Below the pieces are notes generated by a model, which was not told the origin of the DNA, ran no database searches, and was given only the letters and a program-made list of their open reading frames with translations. DNA of 64,000 bases from assembly GCA_016720065.1 (NCBI GenBank), contig JADJXY010000002.1, positions 1,315,001 to 1,379,000 of the forward strand, written 5' to 3'. Shown piece by piece: positions 31,602-39,683 of the stretch. The DNA is from Betaproteobacteria bacterium. Lineage in GTDB: Bacteria > Pseudomonadota > Gammaproteobacteria > Burkholderiales > Rhodocyclaceae. A program made the position numbers and the translations under genes. Position 1 is the first letter of the stretch. Every line of letters starts with the position of its first letter.

Positions 31602-32980
31602 GGACCTCCTGGGCCCTCCGACCCCTCGGCCCGGAACATGGCCGGCGCCAGGTCGTGCCTTTGCAGCAGGCGATAGAACTCGGTCCGGTTGCGGTCGGCG
31701 ATGCGCGCCGCGTCGGCCACGTTGCCGTCGGTCAGCTTGAGGAGTTGCACGAGGTAGTCGCGCTCGAAACGGAGCTTGGCATCGGCGTAGGACAGGGGCT
31801 CCACGGCCGGCAGCCGCAGGGCGCGTTGCACGAGGGCGGAAGGGATCAGCGGCGTGGCTGCCAGGGCGCAACACTGTTCCACCACGTTGTAGAGTTGGCG
31901 CACATTGCCAGGCCAGGGCGCCGCCGCGAGCATGGACAGCCCTTCGGGGGCGATACCCACCAGGGATTTGCCGTACTTGGCCGCGATCTGGCGCACGAAA
32001 TGGGCGGCGAGAAGCGGAATGTCCTCCCGACGTTCGTCGAGGCGCGGCAGGGTCAGGGTCACCACGTCCAGGCGGTAGTAGAGATCCTCGCGGAAACTGC
32101 CGTCAGCCAGGGCCGCCTCCAGGTCGCGATGGGTGGCCGATAGGACGCGCACATTGACCGGTTCGGCCTGGTTGGAGCCCACCGGGCGGACAGCCCGCTC
32201 CTGCAGCACGCGCAGGAGCTTCACCTGGAGCGCGAGGGGCATGTCGCCGATTTCGTCCAGGAAGAGGGTTCCCCCGTCAGCGGCCTGAAACAGGCCGACC
32301 CGGGACGTTCCCGCGCCGGTGAAGGCCCCGCGGACGTGGCCGAAGAGTTCGGATTCCAGCAACTGCTCGGGAATGGCGCCACAGTTGATGGCCACGAAGG
32401 GAGCGCCGGCCCGGGGACTCGCCCGGTGAATGGCCCGGGCCAATACCTCCTTGCCGGTACCGCTGTCCCCCCGGATGAGAACGCTGGCCTCGGAAGCTGC
32501 CACGGCCCGGGCTTCCTGCATGACCTCCGCCATGCGGCTGCTGCGGTAGACGATCCCCGCCCGCCAGGCGTCGCCCTCGGGCCCAGGCCCCCCTGCGGTC
32601 GCCAGACGCAGGGCCTGATCGATTTTTTCCAGGAGAACCTGGCTGTCGAAAGGTTTGGTGAGATAGCCGAAAACCCCGCGGGAGGTGGCTTCCACCGCAT
32701 CGGGAATCGTTCCGTGGGCGGTGAGCAGAATGACGGGAAGCGTGGGATGGCTGACCCGCAATTCCTCGAACAGGGCCAGACCGTCACGCCCCGGCAGACG
32801 GACATCGCTCACCACCAGCCCGGGCGGCTCCACGGCGATGCGGGACAGGCCTTCTTCGGCCGACTTGGCCGTCGATACCCGGTAACCCCGGGCGCCCAGC
32901 CGCAGGGAGAGCAGACGCAAAAGGTCTTCGTCGTCGTCGACCACCAGGATATGGCCGGCGCCTTGCGCGGCGGGCTTCAT
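31598..32980 (-). CDS. glrR: GlrR/QseF-type sigma-54-dependent response regulator
   Basis: The 460-residue protein has a receiver domain (Asp59 phospho-site in VVSDVRLPGRDG), a sigma-54 AAA+ domain with Walker A GDSGTGKE and the GAFTGA loop that contacts sigma-54, and a C-terminal Fis-type helix-turn-helix (NVADAARIADRNRTEFYRLL). This matches GlrR (YfhA/QseF), the partner of GlrK. GlrR binds TGTC-N10-GACA sites in E. coli to activate glmY. The gene order kinase, QseG-like lipoprotein, regulator is conserved here. It overlaps the lipoprotein gene by 4 bases. Confidence 0.93.
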   Translation of the reverse strand: MKPAAQGAGHILVVDDDEDLLRLLSLRLGARGYRVSTAKSAEEGLSRIAVEPPGLVVSDVRLPGRDGLALFEELRVSHPTLPVILLTAHGTIPDAVEATSRGVFGYLTKPFDSQVLLEKIDQALRLATAGGPGPEGDAWRAGIVYRSSRMAEVMQEARAVAASEASVLIRGDSGTGKEVLARAIHRASPRAGAPFVAINCGAIPEQLLESELFGHVRGAFTGAGTSRVGLFQAADGGTLFLDEIGDMPLALQVKLLRVLQERAVRPVGSNQAEPVNVRVLSATHRDLEAALADGSFREDLYYRLDVVTLTLPRLDERREDIPLLAAHFVRQIAAKYGKSLVGIAPEGLSMLAAAPWPGNVRQLYNVVEQCCALAATPLIPSALVQRALRLPAVEPLSYADAKLRFERDYLVQLLKLTDGNVADAARIADRNRTEFYRLLQRHDLAPAMFRAEGSEGPGGP

Positions 32981-33555
32981 CGTCCTCCCCCCGCCGCAGG
33001 CCGGGCACCGCGGGAGCGCAGGGGAAGCGAGTGTTCGATATCGGCCAGGGCGTCGATTTTCTCCTGCAATTCGGCCGCCCGCCGCTGGCTGTCGCGGGCC
33101 TGCTGGGCGGCTTTCTCGGCCTGCTGGGTGGCGCGCTCCGCCTGCTGCTCCAGCCTGATCCGCTCGCCGTAGTGATCGGCAAGCAGTCGGGCCAGGGCGT
33201 GCAGACGGGGCGCGGCCCCGACCTGGGAGCGGAGGATGCCGTCCAGCAGACTCGCCGCCCGGTTGAGGTCGGCCGGGGAACGCCCCATCCCCAGCACCAT
33301 GGCCAGGCGGAGCTGATGCGCCGGTGTGGCCGCCTGGGTCGTGAGGGCGCTGCGCTCCCGCGCCAGTTCCTGAGGGCTCATGCGATTGACCAGTTGGTAA
33401 TAGCTCAGCAGGGAATCGACCCCCCCCTCCTCCGGCGCCCCAGTACCTGCCGCCACCGGCACCTCGGCGGCGGGCGGCCCGGACAATGCGGCGCAACCCC
33501 CCAGGGCCAGGAGGACCGCCCAGACCAGGGGCCCGCGGAAAACTTCAATGTTCAT
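32977..33555 (-). CDS. QseG-like lipoprotein
   Basis: The 192-residue protein has a lipoprotein signal with lipobox LGGC near residue 21, a Pro/Ala-rich linker, a helical region, and a coiled coil near residues 130-175 (QQAERATQQAEKAAQQARDS). In enterobacteria QseG (YfhG) sits between the same two genes and interacts with the kinase. The same arrangement here supports the call, although sequence identity looks low. It overlaps glrK by 11 bases and glrR by 4. Confidence 0.8.
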   Translation of the reverse strand: MNIEVFRGPLVWAVLLALGGCAALSGPPAAEVPVAAGTGAPEEGGVDSLLSYYQLVNRMSPQELARERSALTTQAATPAHQLRLAMVLGMGRSPADLNRAASLLDGILRSQVGAAPRLHALARLLADHYGERIRLEQQAERATQQAEKAAQQARDSQRRAAELQEKIDALADIEHSLPLRSRGARPAAGGGR

Positions 33556-34957
33556 AGGGAATCTCGACTCGGAAATGGGCCCCCCGGGCCCCGGAACCTT
33601 CGCTGACCAGCGCGACCCGGCCGCCCATGGCGGCGAGCAGTTCGCGCACGATGGACAATCCGACCCCGCTGCCCCGGCGCGGCGCCGGCGCTTCACGCAC
33701 GCCGCGCACAAAGGGGTCGAAGATCTTCTCAGCGTCCTCCGGAGCGACGCCGGGCCCCTCGTCGATGCAATCGAGCAGCAGGCGCCGCTCATCCACCTGG
33801 GCTTCAAGGCGAATGGTCCCCCCGTCAGGGCTGAAGTCGATGGCGTTGGACAAGAGGTTATCTACCACCACCTGGAGTTTTTCCCCGTCCAGAGGCAGGG
33901 TCACGGCGGGCGCCGCACGCCGCACGCTGATGCGCCGCGCCTGCAATTGCAATTCCCGAGCCTTGACCACCTGGGCCAGGATGCGCCGCACGATCTGGGG
34001 GCGATAGCTCAGGCGGCGGGCGTCGAAGGAGGCCGCGTTAAGACGCAGCAGACTCTCGATCTGCTCCTGCAGGACAACCACGTTATGGCGCAGGATGTCG
34101 GCCACTTCCTGCTGGGCGGGGTCAAGGGGCCCCACCACCTGCTCCTGCAGCAGGGTGATGCCCTCACGCAGGGCCGTGAGCGGTGTCTTCAGTTCGTGGG
34201 ACACATGGCGCAGGCTGCGCTCCCGGTCGGCCTCCAGTTCCGCCAGGCGCTGGCGCAGCCATTCCAGACGGCGGCCGACGCGGCGCAGGTCCGCCGGCCC
34301 GCGCACCTGCACCGGCTGGTCGAGGCGGCTCTCTCCCAGGCGGTGGATGTTGCGTTCGAGCTGCTGGATGGGCCGCACCAGCCACCAGCCCATGCCGAGG
34401 GCGACGATCACGGCGCCGGCGACGGCTGCGATCACCTGACCCGTGAGTTGCAGCCGGTTTTCCTGCAGTTCCGCCAGCACTTCGCCATTGCGCGCTTCGA
34501 TCCAGCGCCGGCCTGCCGGTCCCAGGCGGGCCCCCAGATCGTCCAGGGCGGTGAGCAGGGGACCCAGTTCCTCGCGGGTGGCGCCGTTGCGCAGGACATC
34601 CCCGATGTGTCCGGCCGCGAGCGCCCATTCTGCGGCCAGGCCGCCCAGGGGTCTCCCGGGCAGGGTATCGATCCTCTCGGCCACGCCCCGGGCATGGCTC
34701 AGGGTGGCATCGAAGCGGGCCAGCAGTACCGGATCCCCCAGAATCAGATACTGCCGCGCGGCCCGTTCCAGATCGGGCGCCCGCTCGGCGATATCCTGAA
34801 CCAGACCGGTGAGGAGCAAGGCCTCCGCGCTGACTTCCCGGCTGCGATCCACAAAACGTTCGACCACCATCCAACTCCGCACGGCGGCCCCGCCCAGCAG
34901 CAGGGCGATGAGAAGAAAGCCCGCCAGCATGCTCTGGCGGAAGGAGATTCGGGTCAT
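33545..34957 (-). CDS. glrK: GlrK/QseE-type sensor histidine kinase
   Basis: The 470-residue kinase has helix 1 (about residues 9-28), a periplasmic helical sensor region, helix 2 (about 172-195), a HAMP-like segment, and H-box SLRHVSHELKTPLTALREG. ATPase boxes are VDNLLSNAIDFS, DEGPGV and GSGVGLSIV. It phosphorylates GlrR; in E. coli the pair responds to envelope conditions. The start at MTRISFRQSM (34957) places a basic residue cluster before helix 1. It heads the operon glrK-qseG-glrR, divergent from a bactofilin gene. Confidence 0.92.
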   Translation of the reverse strand: MTRISFRQSMLAGFLLIALLLGGAAVRSWMVVERFVDRSREVSAEALLLTGLVQDIAERAPDLERAARQYLILGDPVLLARFDATLSHARGVAERIDTLPGRPLGGLAAEWALAAGHIGDVLRNGATREELGPLLTALDDLGARLGPAGRRWIEARNGEVLAELQENRLQLTGQVIAAVAGAVIVALGMGWWLVRPIQQLERNIHRLGESRLDQPVQVRGPADLRRVGRRLEWLRQRLAELEADRERSLRHVSHELKTPLTALREGITLLQEQVVGPLDPAQQEVADILRHNVVVLQEQIESLLRLNAASFDARRLSYRPQIVRRILAQVVKARELQLQARRISVRRAAPAVTLPLDGEKLQVVVDNLLSNAIDFSPDGGTIRLEAQVDERRLLLDCIDEGPGVAPEDAEKIFDPFVRGVREAPAPRRGSGVGLSIVRELLAAMGGRVALVSEGSGARGAHFRVEIPYEH

Positions 34958-35077
34958 GAACGGGGGAGACCGGCTGGGCAAAAGTGCGTAGTTTAGCCCT
35001 CACTTCCGCCTCGGGCACCTTGCGGACCATCCTTGCCCGGCAAAAAAACCTTCGCAATTTCATCGCCTTATGCCATC

Positions 35078-35095
35078 TGTCGCTCCCCGGCGACA
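35078..35095. promoter_or_regulatory. GlrR-type upstream activator site 1
   Basis: TGTC-N10-GACA matches the E. coli GlrR site exactly, extended to TGTCGC-N6-GCGACA. It lies about 150 bp before the -24 element of the bactofilin promoter, a normal distance for an enhancer-binding protein. Confidence 0.7.
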
Positions 35096-35143
35096 CGCCA
35101 AGTCCTTGATCTCTACGGTCTTTGAGCACAAGCGCAAAAAATC

Positions 35144-35161
35144 CGTCGCTCGTTGGCGACA
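35144..35161. promoter_or_regulatory. GlrR-type upstream activator site 2
   Basis: CGTC-N10-GACA differs from site 1 at one base in the arms and keeps the GC/GC extension (CGTCGC-N6-GCGACA). Its centre is 66 bp from site 1 and about 85 bp before the -24 element. Confidence 0.65.
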
Positions 35162-35218
35162 CTTCGGGGGCCGAGCACCCCGTTCCTTCTCCAGCGCCGC
35201 CGGCCAAGGCCCTGTTTC

Positions 35219-35234
35219 CGTGAGAAATTTCACA
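35219..35234. promoter_or_regulatory. CRP-like dyad
   Basis: CGTGA-GAAATT-TCACA matches the CRP pattern TGTGA-N6-TCACA at 9 of 10 arm positions. It ends 1 base before the sigma-54 element, so a bound protein would block it. It could also be a chance match or part of an IHF-type AT-rich bend. Confidence 0.35.
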
Positions 35235-35235
35235 C

Positions 35236-35252
35236 TTGGCACGGCTTTCGCA
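35236..35252 (+). promoter_or_regulatory. Sigma-54 promoter of the bactofilin operon
   Basis: TTGGCACG-GCTT-TCGCA matches the -24/-12 consensus YTGGCACG-N4-TTGCW with one mismatch. The invariant GG (35238-35239) and GC (35250-35251) are 10 bases apart. A start point near 35263 would leave about 29 bases before the bactofilin ATG. Confidence 0.75.
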
Positions 35253-35291
35253 AGGGGATGGCGACTCGCAATCCGCAGCATAGGAGTGTTC

Positions 35292-35867
35292 ATGTTCAGT
35301 AAGCCCGGCCTTCTCAACCGTAACGAGACCGTCGTCCGCCGTGACGTCCGCCCCGTCCTTTCCGGTACCAGCCCTGCGTCCGACACCGACAAGGCAGCCA
35401 CGCCACCGGTGACCACAGCCCGCCCGGACCCCGCGCCGGCCCCGGTGGTGACCGAAATCGTCGCGCCCCCCGCGGCCAACGATATGGGCGCCCGTCTCAT
35501 CGTCGGGCCCGACGTGAAGTTGCGCGGCGCCGAAATACTGGACTGCGACACCCTGGTGGTCGAAGGCCGCGTCGAGGCCACCATGGACAGCCGCGTCGTG
35601 CGCATCGCCGAGGCCGGTTCCTTCGTGGGCAAGGTCAGCATCGACGTGGCCGAAATCCACGGCCGCTTCGAAGGGGAGCTGACCGCCCGCGCCCAACTCA
35701 TCATCCATTCCACCGGCCGGGTGAGCGGCAAGATCCGCTACGGCAAACTGGTCATCGACGAAGGCGGCGAGCTGTGCGGCGAAATCAGCGCCCTGGGTGC
35801 CGAATCGGCAACGGGCCTGACCAAGGGCCGCAGCGAAACCCCGCTTCCCCTGGTGGTCGCCGGCTGA
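35292..35867 (+). CDS. Bactofilin
   Basis: The 191-residue protein has a disordered, Pro/Thr/Ala-rich N-terminus (about 60 residues) and a beta-helical bactofilin core (about 65-165) with repeats such as IVGPDVKLRGAEI, LVVEGRVEATM and IHGRFEGEL. Bactofilins polymerise without nucleotide and organise cell shape, stalks or polar complexes. AGGAG lies 5 bases before the ATG. It follows a sigma-54 promoter with GlrR-type sites and shares one base with the next gene. Confidence 0.92.
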   Translation: MFSKPGLLNRNETVVRRDVRPVLSGTSPASDTDKAATPPVTTARPDPAPAPVVTEIVAPPAANDMGARLIVGPDVKLRGAEILDCDTLVVEGRVEATMDSRVVRIAEAGSFVGKVSIDVAEIHGRFEGELTARAQLIIHSTGRVSGKIRYGKLVIDEGGELCGEISALGAESATGLTKGRSETPLPLVVAG

Positions 35868-36547
35868 TGACCGTCTTCAAAGGAATCCTCCCCCTGCACG
35901 GCCCGCGCGAAGCCCTGGGCGTGCGCCCGGCGGCGCCTTCCCGCCTGGTGCTGGTCACGGACCCGCCCTCCTCCTTGCGCAGCGTTTCCATCCGCGCCGC
36001 CTCCACGCCTCACCAGAAGCGGGCCGCCGCTGCCCTGGTGCGCCGCATGTACTCCTGGCGCGGCTATCGGACCCAGGCCGGGTCCGAGGATTCCCGCCTG
36101 GTCCTCGCCGCCTGGCGGGGAGAAGACATCCTGGCCACCCTGACCCTGGGGAAGGATTCCTCCCGGGGTCTCCTCGCCGATACCCTCTATGGCGAGGAGC
36201 TCGCCGCCCTGCGGCGCCTGGGTCGCCGCGTGTGCGAAATATCCCGTCTGGCAGCGGACCCGGACCACGGCTGTCCCGAACTGCTCGCCGCGCTGTTCCG
36301 GACGGCCCAGGCCTATGGCCGCAACCTCCTGGGCGCCACCGACGCGGTCATCGAGGTGAATCCGCGCCACGTGCGCTATTACCAGCGGCGTTTCGGTTTC
36401 ACCCCCCTGGGCGGACGGCGCCACTGCCCCCGGGTGGATGCGCCGGCCGTCCTCCTGCACCGCGAGTTTCCCGCGCCTTCGCCCTTTCCCGTCCTGCCGT
36501 GGGCGGAGTGCGCCAATGAGAGCTTTCCTCCGCCGTCGGCGATTTGA
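35867..36547 (+). CDS. FeeM-like N-acyl amino acid synthase (GNAT-type)
   Basis: The 226-residue protein resembles the FeeM/N-acyl amino acid synthase group: RRMYSWRGYRTQAGS, then CEISRLAADPDHG, then NPRHVRYYQRRFGFTPLG and HCPRVDAPAVLLH. FeeM transfers an acyl group from acyl carrier protein to tyrosine; here neither substrate is known. Related genes often occur with PEP-CTERM or surface systems. The start shares one base with the bactofilin stop (TGATG), so the two proteins are co-translated. A terminator closes the operon. Confidence 0.78.
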   Translation: MTVFKGILPLHGPREALGVRPAAPSRLVLVTDPPSSLRSVSIRAASTPHQKRAAAALVRRMYSWRGYRTQAGSEDSRLVLAAWRGEDILATLTLGKDSSRGLLADTLYGEELAALRRLGRRVCEISRLAADPDHGCPELLAALFRTAQAYGRNLLGATDAVIEVNPRHVRYYQRRFGFTPLGGRRHCPRVDAPAVLLHREFPAPSPFPVLPWAECANESFPPPSAI

Positions 36548-36571
36548 CGAGCGCTGACGACGTCCCTGGCT

Positions 36572-36612
36572 GGGGCGGCTGACCATCCCCCGTGGCGGCC
36601 GCCCCTTTTTTT
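36572..36612 (+). terminator. Terminator of the bactofilin-acyltransferase operon
   Basis: GGGGCGGC (36572-36579) pairs with GCCGCCCC (36598-36605), followed by seven T. The 18-base loop is long, but the T run and position 25 bases after the stop support termination. Confidence 0.75.
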
Positions 36613-36664
36613 GCCCGCCGCCGCCGCGTACACTGCGCCCTTTCCCTCTTTCGGCAGGCAAGCA

Positions 36665-38329
36665 ATGGCTCAGTACGTCATGTCCATGCTGCGGGTGAGC
36701 AAGATCGTTCCCCCCAAGCGGCAGATCATCAAGGATATTTCCCTCTCCTTCTTCCCCGGCGCCAAGATCGGGCTGCTCGGCCTCAACGGCGCCGGCAAGT
36801 CTACGGTGCTGAAGATCATGGCCGGGGTGGATCAGGAATTCGACGGCGAAGTCCAGCGCCTGCCCAATATCAAGATCGGCTACCTGGCCCAGGAACCCCA
36901 GCTCGACCCGGAGAAGACCGTGCGCCAGGAGGTGGAATCCGGCATGGGTGAAGTCATGGAGGCCCAGGCCAAGCTGGACGAGATCTACGCCGCCTACGCC
37001 GACCCCGACGCCGATTTCGACAAGCTGGCCGAGGAACAGGCCCGCCTGGAGGCCATCCTGTCCACGTCCGGCGCCGACACCGAAACCCAGATGGAGATTG
37101 CCGCCGACGCCCTGCGCCTGCCCCCCTGGGAGGCGACCATCGAGCACCTTTCCGGCGGCGAGAAGCGCCGCGTGGCCCTGTGCAAGCTGCTCCTCTCCAA
37201 GCCCGACATGCTGCTCCTGGACGAACCCACCAACCACCTGGACGCCGAATCCGTCGAATGGCTGGAACAGTTCCTCTGCCGCTTCCCCGGCACCGTCGTG
37301 GCCGTCACCCACGACCGCTACTTCCTGGACAATGCCGCCGAGTGGATTCTCGAACTGGACCGCGGCCACGGCATTCCCTGGAAGGGCAATTACTCCTCCT
37401 GGCTGGAGCAGAAGGAAGCCCGCCTGGAGACCGAAAACAAGCAGATCGACGCCCACATGAAGGCCATGAAGCAGGAGCTGGAGTGGGTGCGCAGCAACCC
37501 CAAGGCGCGCCAAGCCAAGAGCAAGGCCCGTATCGCCCGCTTCGAGGAACTCTCCAGCCACGATTACCAGAAGCGCAACGAGACCCAGGAAATCTTCATC
37601 CCCGTCGGCGAACGCCTGGGGGACAAGGTCATCGAGTTCAACGGCGTTTCCAAGGCCTTCGGCGACAAGCTGCTCATGGACAAGGTCTCCTTCGCCCTGC
37701 CGCCGGGGGCCATCGTTGGCATCATCGGCCCCAACGGCGCCGGCAAGTCGACCCTGTTCAAGATGATCACCGGCCAGCAGCAGCCGGATTCAGGCCAAGT
37801 GGTCATCGGCCAGACGGTGAAGATGGCCTATGTGGACCAGTCCCGGGACTGCCTCGACGGCAGCAAGTCCGTCTTCGACGAACTGGCCGAAGGGCGCGAT
37901 ATCCTGCAGATCGGCAAGTTCGAGATGCCCAGCCGGGCCTACATCGGCCGCTTCAACTTCAAGGGCGCCGACCAGGGCAAGAACGTCGGCAATCTCTCCG
38001 GCGGCGAGCGGGGGCGCCTGCACCTGGCCAAGACCCTGATGGCCGGCGGCAATGTCCTGCTGCTGGACGAACCCTCCAACGACCTGGACGTGGAAACCCT
38101 ACGCGCCCTGGAAGACGCGCTGCTCGAATTCCCCGGTTGCGCCCTGGTCATCTCCCACGACCGCTGGTTCCTGGACCGCATCTGCACCCACATCCTGGCG
38201 GCCGAAGGCGACTCCCAATGGACCTTCTTCGCCGGCAACTACCAGGAATACGAGGAAGACAAGCGCAAGCGCCTGGGCGAAGAAGGCGCCAAACCCAAGC
38301 GCATCCGCTACAAGCCGATCAGCCGCTGA
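36665..38329 (+). CDS. ettA: Energy-dependent translational throttle protein EttA
   Basis: The 554-residue ABC-F protein has two ATPase domains with Walker A GLNGAGKST and GPNGAGKST and signatures LSGGEKRR and LSGGERGR. Linker and arm regions include KARQAKSKARIARFEEL, typical of EttA. It binds the ribosomal E site and gates translation by ATP/ADP ratio. The start MAQYVMSMLRVSK matches EttA N-termini. A bidirectional terminator follows. Confidence 0.96.
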   Translation: MAQYVMSMLRVSKIVPPKRQIIKDISLSFFPGAKIGLLGLNGAGKSTVLKIMAGVDQEFDGEVQRLPNIKIGYLAQEPQLDPEKTVRQEVESGMGEVMEAQAKLDEIYAAYADPDADFDKLAEEQARLEAILSTSGADTETQMEIAADALRLPPWEATIEHLSGGEKRRVALCKLLLSKPDMLLLDEPTNHLDAESVEWLEQFLCRFPGTVVAVTHDRYFLDNAAEWILELDRGHGIPWKGNYSSWLEQKEARLETENKQIDAHMKAMKQELEWVRSNPKARQAKSKARIARFEELSSHDYQKRNETQEIFIPVGERLGDKVIEFNGVSKAFGDKLLMDKVSFALPPGAIVGIIGPNGAGKSTLFKMITGQQQPDSGQVVIGQTVKMAYVDQSRDCLDGSKSVFDELAEGRDILQIGKFEMPSRAYIGRFNFKGADQGKNVGNLSGGERGRLHLAKTLMAGGNVLLLDEPSNDLDVETLRALEDALLEFPGCALVISHDRWFLDRICTHILAAEGDSQWTFFAGNYQEYEEDKRKRLGEEGAKPKRIRYKPISR

Positions 38330-38365
38330 GAGGCCAGAGAAGGCGGCTCCCCGACCGCCGCGAGG

Positions 38366-38400
38366 CAACAAAAAACCCGCTCACGGCGGGTTTTTTGTTG
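38366..38400. terminator. Bidirectional terminator between ettA and a convergent gene
   Basis: CAACAAAAAACCCGC / GCGGGTTTTTTGTTG form a perfect 15-bp stem with loop TCACG. Both strands give a T run after the GC stem. Confidence 0.92.
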
Positions 38401-38415
38401 GGGTGCGGCGGTCGC

Positions 38416-38700
38416 TCAGTGATGGGTCTTGAGACTCGCCGCAAAGGCCGCCTGGGCGCGGGCCGGGAATTCAAAGTCGTCGAAGGCGCGGCGGACGCTG
38501 TCCTCGTCGCAACCGGAGCAGGTTTCCTCGAAGCAGATACCGATCTGGCGGCCGTTGCACGCCAGAGTGGTGAATGCGTAGCGCCAGCGCTGGGCCTCGG
38601 CGAGACGCTCGCGCAATTCTTCTTCGTTGGTGATGACGATGCCGGCTTCCTTGAGGGATTGCAGGAATTCCTCGAAGGACTCGTTACTCAATCTTCCCAT
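38416..38700 (-). CDS. 94-aa hypothetical protein with a Cys cluster
   Basis: I do not recognise this protein. From ATG 38700 it reads MGRLSNESFEEFLQSLKEAG, is helical in its first half, and then carries Cys in FTTLACNGRQIGICFEETCSGC (four Cys). The C-terminal part is KTHH. The Cys arrangement could bind zinc or form disulfides. A GTG at 38751 would add 17 residues; the ATG has a fair ribosome-binding site (GAGAGG). It converges on ettA and shares its terminator. Confidence 0.6.
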   Translation of the reverse strand: MGRLSNESFEEFLQSLKEAGIVITNEEELRERLAEAQRWRYAFTTLACNGRQIGICFEETCSGCDEDSVRRAFDDFEFPARAQAAFAASLKTHH

Positions 38701-38846
38701 GATGATCTGTAGCCTCTCTTGAAGGTTGCGGTGCTGATTTTCTTGTGTCACCTGGAGCGATTAACGCCGGGCCTCGCCGGTCGGTTGACAGGGAGTGGCG
38801 CGGAAGGGCGTGAGATAATCCGCAGCTCGCCCACCGCACCCGCCGC

Positions 38847-39683
38847 ATGAAACAGCCCACCCCCGCCGACGTCCTTGCCGAAATCCGCCCCGGCCAGTCG
38901 GTCGAACTGCTCAAGGCCCTGCACATCCTGACCCGGGAAGGCCGCCTCAACCAGGATTCCCGCCGCAAGCTCAAGCAGGTCTATCACCTGTACCAGTTCA
39001 TCGAGCCGCTTCTGGCCGAGGTCGCGGAAGGTGGCGACTTCAGCCTGGTGGATCACGGCGCGGGCAAGTCTTACCTGGGCTTCCTGCTCTACGACCTGTT
39101 CTGCAAGCCACGAGGCCTCGGCTCCGTGATCGGGGTCGAAAGCCGGGAAGATCTGGTGCAGCGTTCGAAATCCCTGGCCGATCTGCTGGGATTCGAGCGC
39201 ATGGACTTTCTGGCGCTCACGGTGGACGAGGCCCTGACTTCGCCCCGGCTCCCGGCCCGGGTGGACCTGGTGACCGCGCTCCACGCCTGCAATACCGCCA
39301 CCGACGACGCCATCCGTTTTGCCCTCGACCGGCAGGCCCGCCATGTGGTCCTGGTGCCCTGCTGCCAGGCGGAAGTCGCCGCTGCCCTGCGGGCACGTAA
39401 GGCGGTTGCCCTGAGCGCCTCACCCCTGGCGGAGCTTTGGCGCCACCCCATCCATACCCGCGAGCTGGGCAGCCATCTGAGCAACGTGCTGCGCTGCCTG
39501 CTGCTGGAAAGCCACGGCTACAAGGTGACGGTCACCGAATTGGTGGGCTGGGAACATTCGATGAAAAACGAACTCATCGTCGCCACCCGCAACGGTGGCA
39601 AGAAGGCCAGCGCCCGGCAGCGGGCGGAATGGCTGCTGCGCGAATTCGGGCTGGAATCCCTGCGCATGCGCTTCCTCTACTGA
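38847..39683 (+). CDS. SAM-dependent methyltransferase (Methyltransf_32-like)
   Basis: The 278-residue protein has a Rossmann-type SAM site DHGAGKSYLGFLLYDLF followed by VIGVESRE, then VTALHACNTATDDAI and a conserved VPCCQAEVA. This pattern (HACNTATD and PCC) fits the group related to eukaryotic METTL25/tRNA-type methyltransferases; substrate unknown. A -10-like GATAAT lies at 38814-38819. The 3' end overlaps the convergent diguanylate cyclase gene by 7 bases. Confidence 0.85.
   Translation: MKQPTPADVLAEIRPGQSVELLKALHILTREGRLNQDSRRKLKQVYHLYQFIEPLLAEVAEGGDFSLVDHGAGKSYLGFLLYDLFCKPRGLGSVIGVESREDLVQRSKSLADLLGFERMDFLALTVDEALTSPRLPARVDLVTALHACNTATDDAIRFALDRQARHVVLVPCCQAEVAAALRARKAVALSASPLAELWRHPIHTRELGSHLSNVLRCLLLESHGYKVTVTELVGWEHSMKNELIVATRNGGKKASARQRAEWLLREFGLESLRMRFLY

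Noticed and set aside
38785..38819. TTGACA and GATAAT upstream of the methyltransferase gene as a full sigma-70 promoter
   Set aside because: The spacer is 23 bp, too long for a normal promoter. The -10-like element alone is mentioned under the gene.
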